Both the position numbers and the translations under genes were made by a program. This document shows positions 24,203 to 33,930 of a stretch of DNA of 64,000 nucleotides, in pieces (position 1 is the first letter of the stretch; each line of letters begins with the position of its first letter). Below the pieces are notes generated by a model that worked only from the letters and a program-made list of their open reading frames with translations, was not told where the DNA came from and did no database searches. The stretch is from Scleromitrula shiraiana (lineage: Eukaryota > Ascomycota > Leotiomycetes > Helotiales > Sclerotiniaceae): the NCBI GenBank assembly GCA_028455995.1, contig JABELC010000003.1:1550001-1614000 (forward strand). Reading direction: 5' to 3'.

Positions 24203-25434
24203 CTAGAATGAAGCACCGGTTATGAGTGGTTGCAACTTCTCTGTAAACAAAGTCTTTCCCTTAACCATGTTGACCATGAAACTAGGTAATCTGATGCCAC
24301 CCATGTGACCTGTGCCTACTTTCTTTCCGACTGGAACTGCGAGCATATCTATAATTTAATTAATTAGTGATGGATCTTCAAGGGAGGAAAGTGAAAACTA
24401 ACCTTTTCCATCAATCTTGTATTTCAATGGTTCAGCACTCTTCAATACCAATCCGATGTTTTTCGATACGTGAATACTTTGCTTCTCAGTGTTGACATAT
24501 TGGGGTCTCTCAACCGCCGAGACATCACCCACGGCCCAGACATCCTTTGAACCCTTTAGTCTCAGATAATCATCGACGATCACAAATCCATTCTGGTTGA
24601 GATACTTTTCGGGAATATATGAAGAGTTTGGTACGAGTCCCACAGTTGGGATGTACAAATCTGTGGTGATCTTTTGGCCATCCGAAAGCGTCAATTCGTA
24701 TTTTCCATCTGGTGTCTTTGCCGAGCCGGATACTTTAGTTGAGAGCTTGATGGAGACGTTGAGATTTTGAAGTTGTTTAGTGGCGGTCTTGGAGACACTG
24801 GCGGGAGTTCCCTCTAAGATTGTGGCGCCGCTTGCAATCTTGTGATTTGTGGTTAGTAAATGATATGAAAGAAGTTTTACATGAGATTAAAACTTACCAA
24901 AGTGATCTTTTTAGAGGTACCAAATGCAAAGCCCAACTCTCCAGCTGTCTCCACACCTGTAGAACCCGCTCCTGCAATATGAATACTCTTTGCCGTTTTA
25001 ACTTTAGCTTGGAACTCATGTAAGAGGTCAAGCGTATCTTGATATGCACCAATAGCCTTGTAAGGCGTCTCTTCCTTCGTCCTGGACCCAGTTGCAAGAA
25101 TGAGAATATCGTATTGAAGAGTTGATCGGCCATTGGTTCCCAACACCACGACTTTTTTGCCTTCAACATCAAGTTCTTCTGCAGTCCCAAGAACAAATTC
25201 AAATTTGTCGGTAGTGTATTGTTTGAAGCCGGGAGCTATTGGTGCGAAGATCTTATCATCTGTTATTCCTCCAGCAATTGCTCGAGTGGCAGCAAGATTC
25301 CAGAATACATGGGTGTTGGGAGAGACCAGGGTGATTTTGATAGAAACACCGGCTTTTGCTGACTGTTTCAGTAATCGATGAGCGGTACTGATTCCAGCAA
25401 AAGAAGCTCCGAGAATCAGGATATTTTTTGCCAT
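24203..25434 (-). CDS. AIF/AMID (FSP1)-like FAD-dependent oxidoreductase
   Basis: Exons 25434-24898, 24838-24403 and 24348-24203 (introns 59 and 54 bp) give 372 residues. The N-terminal FAD-binding motif is ILGASFAG (from residue 6). A second dinucleotide motif GAGSTGVETAGE lies near residues 155-167 for NAD(P)H. A late FAD-contact element DVWAVGDVSA is present before the C-terminal domain, so the fold is Pyr_redox_2. The length and layout match the AMID/AIFM2 class, which reduces quinones with NAD(P)H; no mitochondrial targeting sequence or membrane anchor is obvious at the N-terminus. A role in quinone reduction or redox protection is inferred from the family. It lies next to the RTA1-type gene but is transcribed towards it, so co-regulation is not shown. 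Confidence 0.87.
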
Positions 25435-27764
25435 CTTAGCGAGTTTGTATGGTAGTTATTCGATCAAATTGAGATGGGTTAGCAGCAGTCTTTTGATATG
25501 ATTCCCGTGGTACCTCCGAGTCGAAATCAGCCGAAAAATGTAAGGAATAAAACCCGATTCTTCAAGGGAAGAACGACCCCTATATATGAACTGTATCCTC
25601 ATCATTTAGAATAATTCCTGGTTGTTTTGTAAGTATGTGTAAGCCAAAATTATCAATGTTGGGCCATGCTCGGTCAGATAATTTCGGACGTTGTCTAGAA
25701 CATGAAAGGTTGCTAAACGGCGTGCCGCCCTTGTAACCAATAAGAAAGTTTACCGCAGCATCATAAATCTAACCCCACCAATCAAAACGCTCACCGCCCC
25801 AAGAAACCTAACTAATGAATTTGTCAACCGTTATTAGATATTGATAAACCAGTCAGTCCTCTTATTAATCAAATCAACCATTACTCCACATGTTAACGTT
25901 CACGACCGCTATCATTCCCTGTCCTGTGCGTTTGTTTCCAAAGATATCGAAATGCATATCAACCTTAATGAGTACCGTGTCTAGTACCGACACCATTCGT
26001 ATACATATCTCTCAGGTCAGAGATTACCTGCATTATTAATAGTAATAATTATGGACATGCTTAACGCAATCCGATTCGATCCAGCCCTAAACTAAGGCTG
26101 CCTGCCTCATGGGCTCATCTAGCACTACCTAGATGAACATATATTGGTAAGATTCGAAGGCTGCCGAATTCAAATTCCGCCGATAACTTTCCAGACTCTG
26201 GACGAACTTCAGAGAGGGAGATTTTTTAAAGTTGAATATGGGTCAGCCTCCACTCCGTGGGCGCTCCATGGAACATCCCTCCACCGGTTCAACCATTTTC
26301 CACTGGAAAAGAAGGCAATATTCGCCAAGGGGGGTATTACGACAGAAAGCTGCTGACTGTCCTCATAACATGACCTCTTGTGAGCTGTGGTAAGCTAAAG
26401 GTCCTGATATACCACATATCATCGCGCATTCACTGTTCTGGAAGTACAGCATCTGATTGCAGCCTTTTCGATTCATTCAGACTATCTTTACGGTACTTGG
26501 TTGAGGTTCCTTATTCTCGAGTACCATTCTATCGGGGTTGTTAAATTCCCACGAACTTCCATCATCCGCAGATTGACCACTGGCAGGATGGCGACTTCAT
26601 CAACCCTGTATCTCGTGTGAAGTAATCTGAAGATCTTGATAACTTCAATCATCTAAGTTCAGCTTGCGTTACCACGCACCTCGAGGTTTAGCTCCTCTCT
26701 TTAAACATTATTAATGGAGTGTGGTTAGGTATGTATATCGATGTAGCCAGAGACCAGCATAGTAAGAGGGTTGAACATGTTCCTTGCACGTAAAATTTTT
26801 TCGATATTGTTCTATTAGTCTTTTCGAAGCAAAGCAGCCGGAAATATGATATGAAATTAGTACCTGTATATACTAGTATCAAGTTACTAGTTCAAGTTGA
26901 TATACAATCATGCAATCATATAAACTCATCTTTAAATATCTATATTTTACATAAATGTTCAATTTCTTTAGCTCAAAAAATATTTCAATATCTATATCTT
27001 AAACAAACATTCAAAACAAAATCACCTCAAAATGTTTGAATGTTTATATCTTGGACCGTCACGGATATCAGAAAATGAATTAGCTCGGTTAGGCGACATC
27101 CCCTACTAGTATGGGCTCACGATGTCACTGGCAGGGAAAACTTGTAGGAGGATTTCGCTAGTATTTATTATAAAATTAAAAAAAAACCTTGATTTTTTTT
27201 GAAATTAATTTTAACTTATAATTAATCTATAATTAAATCCTACTTAAACTTGATAGGTTTTACTAGTTATTTTGAGTTTTTTTATTAGTTTTTACATACT
27301 AGTATAAAATATAATAAAAGCATTTTTTAACATCAAACTTGAATATATCATTTAAGCCACAACATACTAGTCGCCAAAAACTTGTCGAAATCCCTGATTC
27401 AATATCAGATTCTATTCATGACCCGCTGAGCACATATGAATCATACATCAAGAAGAAGATCACCTGTTCTGCAATATCCCCTTTAGGTGCTAGATGGTTA
27501 AGCCAAGGAAAGAGCTACCCCACAATATCCCACATTGTATGTAGATGCAGTAGGAGCGAATGAAAATCCTTTCCGAGTGCAACCAAAGCACGCAATTCAC
27601 ATCACGAATTCATATCCATGTTGTTCGCCATTGAAAATATTCTCTTTGCTTATATTGACCCTTCTCATTTGTTTTGGGGCACATGGCAAATAACATATAC
27701 ATTAACGACGTAAATATTCTACACCTGCATGTTGGTAATACAATAGGTCTATCGGGTTCCCAAG
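25435..27764. other. 2.3-kb spacer with AT-rich island
   Basis: Divergent intergenic region between the oxidoreductase and permease genes. Positions about 26840-27340 are very AT-rich with recurring ACTAGT-type hexamers and T/A runs, unlike the flanks. The rest (25435-26840) has moderate composition and no supported gene. Confidence 0.55.
26840..27340. repeat. AT-rich island, possible decayed transposon
   Basis: Long A/T runs, repeated TACTAGTAT-like words and almost no G/C for stretches of about 150 bp (27165-27330). This composition suits a region degraded by repeat-induced point mutation, but no transposon protein or terminal repeat remains visible. Confidence 0.35.
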
Positions 27765-29557
27765 ATGTCAGAGCCTCAATTTAAGAACGATGTACATGTG
27801 ACTGGTAACGACAAAGATACAGAAGCAGGATACCTTCAAAACAATGATGGCACCAACGTACATCCAGTTCTCGCCGACAAGCTCGCACGATCCCTTTCAG
27901 CCCGTCAGGTTCAAATGATAGCCATCGGTGGTACAATCGGTACTGGGCTTTTTCTCGGAACAGGCAAATCACTTGCGACTGGTGGGCCGGCTTCTGTTCT
28001 CATCGCTTATCTGATTGTTGGCTTCATAGTTATGTTGACAATGCTTTCGTTGGGAGAAATGGCTGCGTTTGTGCCTATCGCGGGAAGCTTCTGTACGTTT
28101 GCGGGTAGATACGTAGACGATGGGCTTGGGTTTGCTTTGACGTGGAATTATTGGTTCAATGATGCTGTGAGCACGGCGAGTGATTTGGTAGCCCTTCAGT
28201 TGGTTTGGGCGTATTGGCCTGATACAGGATTACCGGGATGGGCGTTGGCTTTGATGTTTTGGGTGTTCTTGGTTGGGGCGAATATTGTTACTGTTAGAGC
28301 TTATGGAGAGGTGAGCTTGATTCAGCTACATGACTTTTGTAGAAGGGAAGGATTGGCTAACTAGGCAATACAGCTTGAGTATTGGTTGAGTCTTCTAAAA
28401 GTCGTCACTATCACGGTGGGTATTCTATTTTTTCCATCAATCTCAAGAGTTTATGTGCTAAGATATTCCTTAGATATTCATAATCATCGGGATTGTAGTA
28501 AACTGTGGTGGTAATACCAGCCACAAATACATTGGGGCACACAACTGGTACATTGGTGATGCACCATTTGTCGGCGGAATTGGAGGGTTCGCGTCAGTCT
28601 TCGTAACTGCATCTTTCGCGTGTAAGGAAACTCATCCCGTTTCATAAAAGTACACATACTCACCTTCTAATAGACGGTGGTACAGAATCCATTGCAATAA
28701 CCGCAGGAGAAACCAAAAACCCCACCAAAAACCTCCCTCGAGTCGTGAAAAATGTTTTCTGGAGAATTCTTATCTTCTACATTCTCTCCATTCTCTTGAT
28801 CGGCCTCAATGTCCCCTACAACTACCCTAAACTCTCCAGCAAAACATCTGCTACATCTCCATTCACTATAGTTTTTCAAATGGTAGGATCTAAAGCAGCT
28901 GGTTCTTTTATCAATGCTGTAATCATGACATCTGTTATTTCCGCTGGTAACCATGCTTTATTTGCCGGAACCAGACTACTGTATTCTCTCTCAGTGGATT
29001 CACACGCTCCTAAGTTCTTCGGAAAACTAAACCGGAATCGAGTTCCTTGGGTTGCAGTTCTAGCAACCAGTCTTATCAGCGGATTATGTTTTGGAGCAAG
29101 TTTCATTGGCGCTGGACAGTTGTGGACTTGGTTACAGAATCTCGTGGGTGTGAGTAATCAGTTAGCTTGGATTGCTATAGGAGTTACATCGATAAGATTT
29201 AGAGGGGCGTTGGAAAGGCAGGGTAAGACCCATTTGTTACCATTTAAGAATTGGACGTATCCGTGGGGGCCCTGGATATGTGTACTATTGAATGTGGTAA
29301 TAGTCTTAGTTCAAGGATGGAGTTCATTCAGCCCCAAGTTTAGTGGGGTAGATTTTGTGAGTTATTATATCGAGTTGCCAATTATGGCAATTATGTGGTT
29401 GGGTTGGAAATGGCTGAAGGGGACGAAGGTGGTGGGGTATGATGAGATGGACTTGGAAACCGATGTGCATGTCGTAAGCGAGGAGGATCTTAAAGAGAAA
29501 GAAAGGGAGAGTACAGCAAGAGGTAAAGTAGAGGCAGTATTGAGATGGATTTTCTAG
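27765..29557 (+). CDS. Amino-acid permease (YAT/APC superfamily)
   Basis: Exons 27765-28310, 28374-28415 (42 nt), 28474-28621 and 28674-29557 give 539 residues. The YAT-family signature is clear: after a 45-residue cytosolic N-terminus comes RQVQMIAIGGTIGTGLFLGTG in the first membrane span, then the GGPASVLIAYLIVG and SLGEMA motifs of spans 2-3. The tiny second exon encodes EYWLSLLKVVTIT, a conserved piece of the loop before span 5, and the third junction creates FAYGGTE. Twelve membrane spans are expected. It is a proton-coupled importer of amino acids at the plasma membrane by family knowledge; specificity cannot be read here. The C-terminal tail is acidic and charged, as in members regulated by endocytosis. 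The ATG at 27765 is followed by a typical hydrophilic start. Confidence 0.92.
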
Positions 29558-30244
29558 AGTTAGAATGCACTATTCGAGGTACAATTGGTAGAGTACAACA
29601 AATATGATACTGTAGTAGTATCATTCATATAAAGTTATAATCATTAGCGCCTCAGCCCAGCAGTAAACATGACGAAGCTTCCTGTTTCGCCTAGGACTAG
29701 CCGCCTCGAGCATATGGTAGCTTTTGGAGTCGAGCTTGTTCATAGTGGTATACATTGCTAAAAGAAAAAGGTGTTAAAAGCGGGGGGCAGAGCAGTATGA
29801 ATCGAAATGTTGCTACTAACTTATCGTTGATGTGCGCGAAAGACCCGGACAAAGCACCTGCATCTCTACTGGTAGTGGCACGATTGCTGGAATCTTATCA
29901 ATTTGTCCTGTGTGTGAAGCTGTCCTGTGTGTGAAGCCATATTGTGTGGAATATTTGATTTCTTTTCTATCTTTCTGATTTGTGGGGGGTTCTGACTGGG
30001 AAACCACTTGGCTGTAATCATAAGATTTAATAAATGTAAGGAAATTCCCGATTGACTCGACTAAGATCGTGATGGTCTGAGCGAGATATTGTTGCAAGGA
30101 GAGATTCTCTAGACCTTCCTCACACATGGGAACATCTCTGTTATAAGATTGTAAAAGTACAATTGTTGCTCTATTATCGAAGTACTCGCTCGTCAAAACC
30201 ATGACATCTAACCATAACACCACAGATATATTTCAAACCCAAAA
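29558..30244. other. Spacer between convergent genes
   Basis: Holds a 408-base minus-strand open frame (29816-30223) with reasonable amino-acid composition but a GTG first codon, no known domain and no splice extension, so I do not call it a gene. A 16-bp CTGTCCTGTGTGTGAA-like direct duplication is present near 29905-29937. Confidence 0.45.
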
Positions 30245-32090
30245 TCAAACCAACAAGATTTTCTCTCCCTCCAATCCCACCACATCCTCCCAACTCAAGC
30301 AGTTGTCTCTCTCCTCTCTCCTCTTCCAAATCCCTTCCAACAGCGGCAAAATAGCCGCTCGATGTCTAATCGACGGATCCTTCAGCGGCAACCCTGAAAA
30401 CACATTTCGAAAATACTCTCGATCCTCTTGACTTGCCGCACAACCAAATATATACAACGGACAAACCAAAGCTCGCAACATATCGTCTTGGATCTTGTTA
30501 CTATGAAAGAGCATCATTGCTTCGGAAATGATATCATGGGAATCAGAATCACCCTCTAGGAATTTAAATCCGGTTACCACAAGGTCGAGATAGATGTATG
30601 AAGCAAGGGTGAATATTCGCGTAATCATGCTTTGAGATGTCATGGGGTTGAGAACGGGGGTGTTTGATATTTGAAGGGTTGCGAGAAATTGCTCGGTTAA
30701 TCCTCTTTGAATTGTATTTCTTATCTCGTTAGCTTGAGTTTTGAATGCTTCGGCGTCGAATTGTCTGTTGCTGATACTCTCTATCTTGGACTCGTGGAGA
30801 GCAGCCACTCGACCGATTTGCGCCATGGCCCAGTTACCGCATCCCATGACATTCTCAAGTTTGATGTGAGAGTTTGTGGAGAGAGCGAGAGGATGAAGAT
30901 TTATAAGACGGGGTGAGCGTCCCGTAGATACGCAGGAGATGATGTCGAGCCAGGCGACTACACTTCCGAGAAATAGAGATATCGTAGCATCTTCTGATTC
31001 GCTAAGTTCACAAGCCATGGGATAGCCATTGGGATCGGTCAAAATTGTGTTTGAAAGTAGAATACCAACAGAGACAGCTTGCTTCCGGTATCCTTCACTG
31101 AATAAATCAGTAGCTGCTCGAAGATGTATTTGCCAAGCACTGTCGTGTACACCAAAAAGCTATTTGATCCATTAATTTAGTAAAATCATAAATAAATCAA
31201 TACGGAGAAATTTGGTGGAATCACCATACCTCGAAAAAGATGAGTTGAACAACACAAGACATAATGCCCAGACCATTCATATTTAATGGGCAAAGCGCAG
31301 TCTCATTAACCCACTGGTTCATAGTCCTAATAGCCTGCTGAAACTCACAAAGACATATTGCCAGATGTTTTTCCTGATCAGAAATACTAGGCTTTCCGCA
31401 CTTCCCACGGCTTGCCTCAAGAAGAACAATTCCCCGATGATAAGAACTCAACCCCAGAGCTGCATGATACAACGGCTTAGTTTTTAAAAGCAAAGATAGT
31501 AACCAACCTCTTCCTCCCTGCGCAATTGAAGGCTTATACATTGGATATTGAAGTGGGAATACATTGTCCAGAAAATGCATTAACAAATTTGTCTCGTCAC
31601 TCGCGATTGGAGGTTGAGACCACGCTGGACTAGCGGTGCTTGCTTCGGGGGTCGGACCATGCGAAGTATCAACCAAAGTACTTAACGATTTCGTAGGAGA
31701 ATTTTCCTTCCGCGACAAATCAACCTGATTCATATCCGTATCATTAACGGAACTTGCTTTTGATGCTCCAGGAAGAGGTGCTGGTTTCGGTGCAATATCA
31801 ATAATTGGTACTTCCAATTTTGGCCCACCACCTTTCTGAGTTGACCCCGTAGAAAGTCCAAGTCGGCCTTTTCGCCGCGATGTATGCTTGACGATTTGTT
31901 TGATACTGTTTGCCATTTCTTTTTCCCTCGATCCATTATCCATCCAATCTGGCTTCGGGCCATATCCATAACATGTTATTGATAATGAATCACATGTCGA
32001 ACAGGATGGATGTCTTTCGTCACATTTTTTCTTACGCAGTCGGCAGGTCCAACAACCTCTTTTGCTTCTTAGTAGTCCACTCATTGACAT
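30245..32090 (-). CDS. Zn2Cys6 transcription factor with fungal-specific domain
   Basis: Exons 32090-31230 and 31159-30245 (intron 70 bp, GTATGG...ATAG, phase 0) give 591 residues. The ATG at 32090 (MSMSGLL) leads directly into the zinc cluster with C13, C16, C23, C30, C33 and C40. A basic linker and a Ser/Pro-rich region follow (to about residue 190). Then comes the helical regulatory domain of the Fungal_trans_2 type: TNLLMHFLDNVFPLQYPMY, then HRGIVL, and VQLIFFE across the splice site. It is predicted to be a nuclear transcriptional regulator. It converges with the amino-acid permease (687 bp between stops), so it does not share a promoter with it. Its target pathway is unknown. Confidence 0.87.
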
Positions 32091-32373
32091 TATTCTGGTC
32101 TTAAACGACAGATGAAGGTAAATGCGATGAGATTGCCTGCCTATGCTCTGCTTACTGGTTGTCACATGGGTGGTCGTCGCTGCTTTCTAAGGTTACCAAT
32201 CTTGAGGTTATGAAAGGGTCCGTGCATAACTTATGAAAAGCTGCTGATGTAAGCATCTTCTGCACGACAGTTGGTCTCCGACTCCCCTACTGTACTTCTA
32301 TCAATCCCACTACATATCTTAATAGGGACCGTATATTTATGCAAAACACCATACAAACCACCAGAATCCCAAT
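32091..32373. promoter_or_regulatory. Upstream region of the Zn2Cys6 gene
   Basis: Promoter side of the 30245-32090 gene; a GTG codon at 32165 is in frame but the ATG at 32090 is the better start. Confidence 0.4.
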
Positions 32374-32965
32374 TCAATTCAGTGCAATTTCACCTGCCCT
32401 GTTTCCTTCCAATCCATTGACCCAAGCTATCCCAAAAGAAATGTCATTCCAAATACCCCTCGCCATTCGCCTCTCGCGATTCCCAAACCCTATCCGCCAG
32501 TAGTCCAGATCGATGCAAGTGTCGAAACTTAATTCTTTCACTCGATGGCTTGTTGCATGTCTCAAAAATTGAGGTTCATGGGATTCTTCAACTTCTCCAT
32601 GTGTATTGAGGATGGGATTTGTACTTTTGGGGTGTGTTAGAGTGATTCGGGAGTCATGTTGACATATATGGAAGAAAGTTGGTAAAACTCTATATGGCAC
32701 TCAATTAGTTAGTTCTGGGTGTGTATTTAGTGAAATTAGAGTTTTATGAGATCATTGGTTCGTTGGTTTGAGTTAGTGTGGTGGTCGGTGGGGTGGGATC
32801 TGGGGGATCAATCTCGACGGAGTTTAGTGGGGTGGGGGTGGGGTGGAGTGGATCGATATTAGAAAGTTGGAATAATAGTGAATCGAAGATATAGACACGT
32901 TCTAGAATTACTTGGGTAACAATCCCTAAGTCATCGTCGCTGACTCGGAGCACCGGCGAGCTCAA
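32374..32965 (-). pseudogene. 2EXR-like gene relic
   Basis: Two open pieces on the minus strand (32965-32744 and 32700-32374) read like a degraded 2EXR-type protein. The first has DDDLGIVTQVILERVYIF and a Pro/Thr-rich stretch. The second has a FFHICQ...ITLTHP pattern like the family's CRESR helix and a Phe-Asp-type strand (ELSFDTCIDLDYW). There is no ATG at the expected place, the opening LPxELRxxIW motif is absent, and no GT donor exists between the pieces, so they cannot be joined by a normal intron. A truncated remnant is the simplest reading; two unrelated chance frames remain possible. Confidence 0.35.
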
Positions 32966-33563
32966 GTTAGTTGGTTGCTAAACTCATCACATTACCTACC
33001 TTAGAGCATAAACCGTTTGTACCCGACTAGCACTTAGCTTGACTAAAGTTCCAAAGATTGAGCTTGCTGGTCCAAGTTGAACCTTAGGAGATTAGATACT
33101 GAAATTAGTGTCGATTTAGTTTCTTTTAGTTTTCTTAGTTTCAGTTGACTACCGGAAACTGTCGGTACTTGTGACCTTGGGATGACATCAAGAAGTTTAT
33201 AATACAATTTAATCCAGCATGCTTGGCATGATCTAAGTACTGGAGCACTAGGATTCTGAGATGATACCGATATGGTAGCTTTGTTAATTCTTTGTAGGAG
33301 TATAGTCTGTTTTCTGTGTTGAGCGATGCTTTTTATGCAGTATTTCCATACCTGTAGAGTAGAAGTAGCGATGATCGGAATTTTGATATTGTTAGAAGGA
33401 AAATAGCATATAGTAAGTAAATATTGATAATTTTGAGAATATGCTTTGAATCAAAATCTGGAAACTATGTGTTATAGGTACCTGAACATAGTGAAGAAAG
33501 GGATGTGTTGGGATCACTCAGGTAAGTTGTTAACAACAATAGTAAAAACGTATATATTCATTA

Positions 33564-33604
33564 ATGATCCTTTTCTCCGTACGAACTACGGAGAAAAGGA
33601 TCAT
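33564..33604. repeat. Perfect 17-bp inverted repeat with 7-base loop
   Basis: The left arm 33564-33580 (ATGATCC...CTCCGT) is matched exactly by the right arm 33588-33604 around loop ACGAACT. It would form a very stable hairpin in DNA or RNA. Confidence 0.95.
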
Positions 33605-33629
33605 ATATATACTAACTAAAAGAGTGGGT

Positions 33630-33647
33630 CGTGGCCGAGAGGCCACG
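33630..33647. repeat. 7-bp stem with GAGA tetraloop
   Basis: CGTGGCC (33630-33636), loop GAGA, GGCCACG (33641-33647). The loop is of the GNRA class on the plus strand. A 10-bp palindrome GGCACGTGCC follows at 33670-33679. Confidence 0.9.
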
Positions 33648-33930
33648 TAGAACATAAAGTAAGGTAAGAGGCACGTGCCAACTACGTGCAACGTCAGGAT
33701 GAAAGAAGGGAGAAGAGAAAAGAGATACGTAAGAATCTCCAAACTCTTCTCGCTGCAACACAGAGCCTTAGAACACCTTTAGGGTATCTAACAAAAATAT
33801 GAATAAGCAAAATGATATCACAAGTCCCTTCTTTCTCCGCACATACAGAACAAACATCCGACTCCAAATTGTATCTGGAAATCAAGTTAGCATCATATGG
33901 CCGTAAAAAATGCAACTAACTCACCTTATA

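Larger units (their letters stand above)
32966..33930. other. Spacer with strong hairpins
   Basis: No coding sequence is supported. The segment 33506-33793 begins TGTTGGG and ends TAACA and contains three inverted repeats, listed separately. Confidence 0.5.

Noticed and set aside
29816..30223. 135-codon minus-strand frame with fairly protein-like composition
   Set aside because: Begins with GTG, no recognised domain, no splice partner; it could be a relic of a signalling-protein N-terminus but I cannot support it.
33621..33650. Possible tRNA or ribozyme around the GAGA stem
   Set aside because: No cloverleaf, anticodon or T-loop, and no hammerhead or twister core could be traced.
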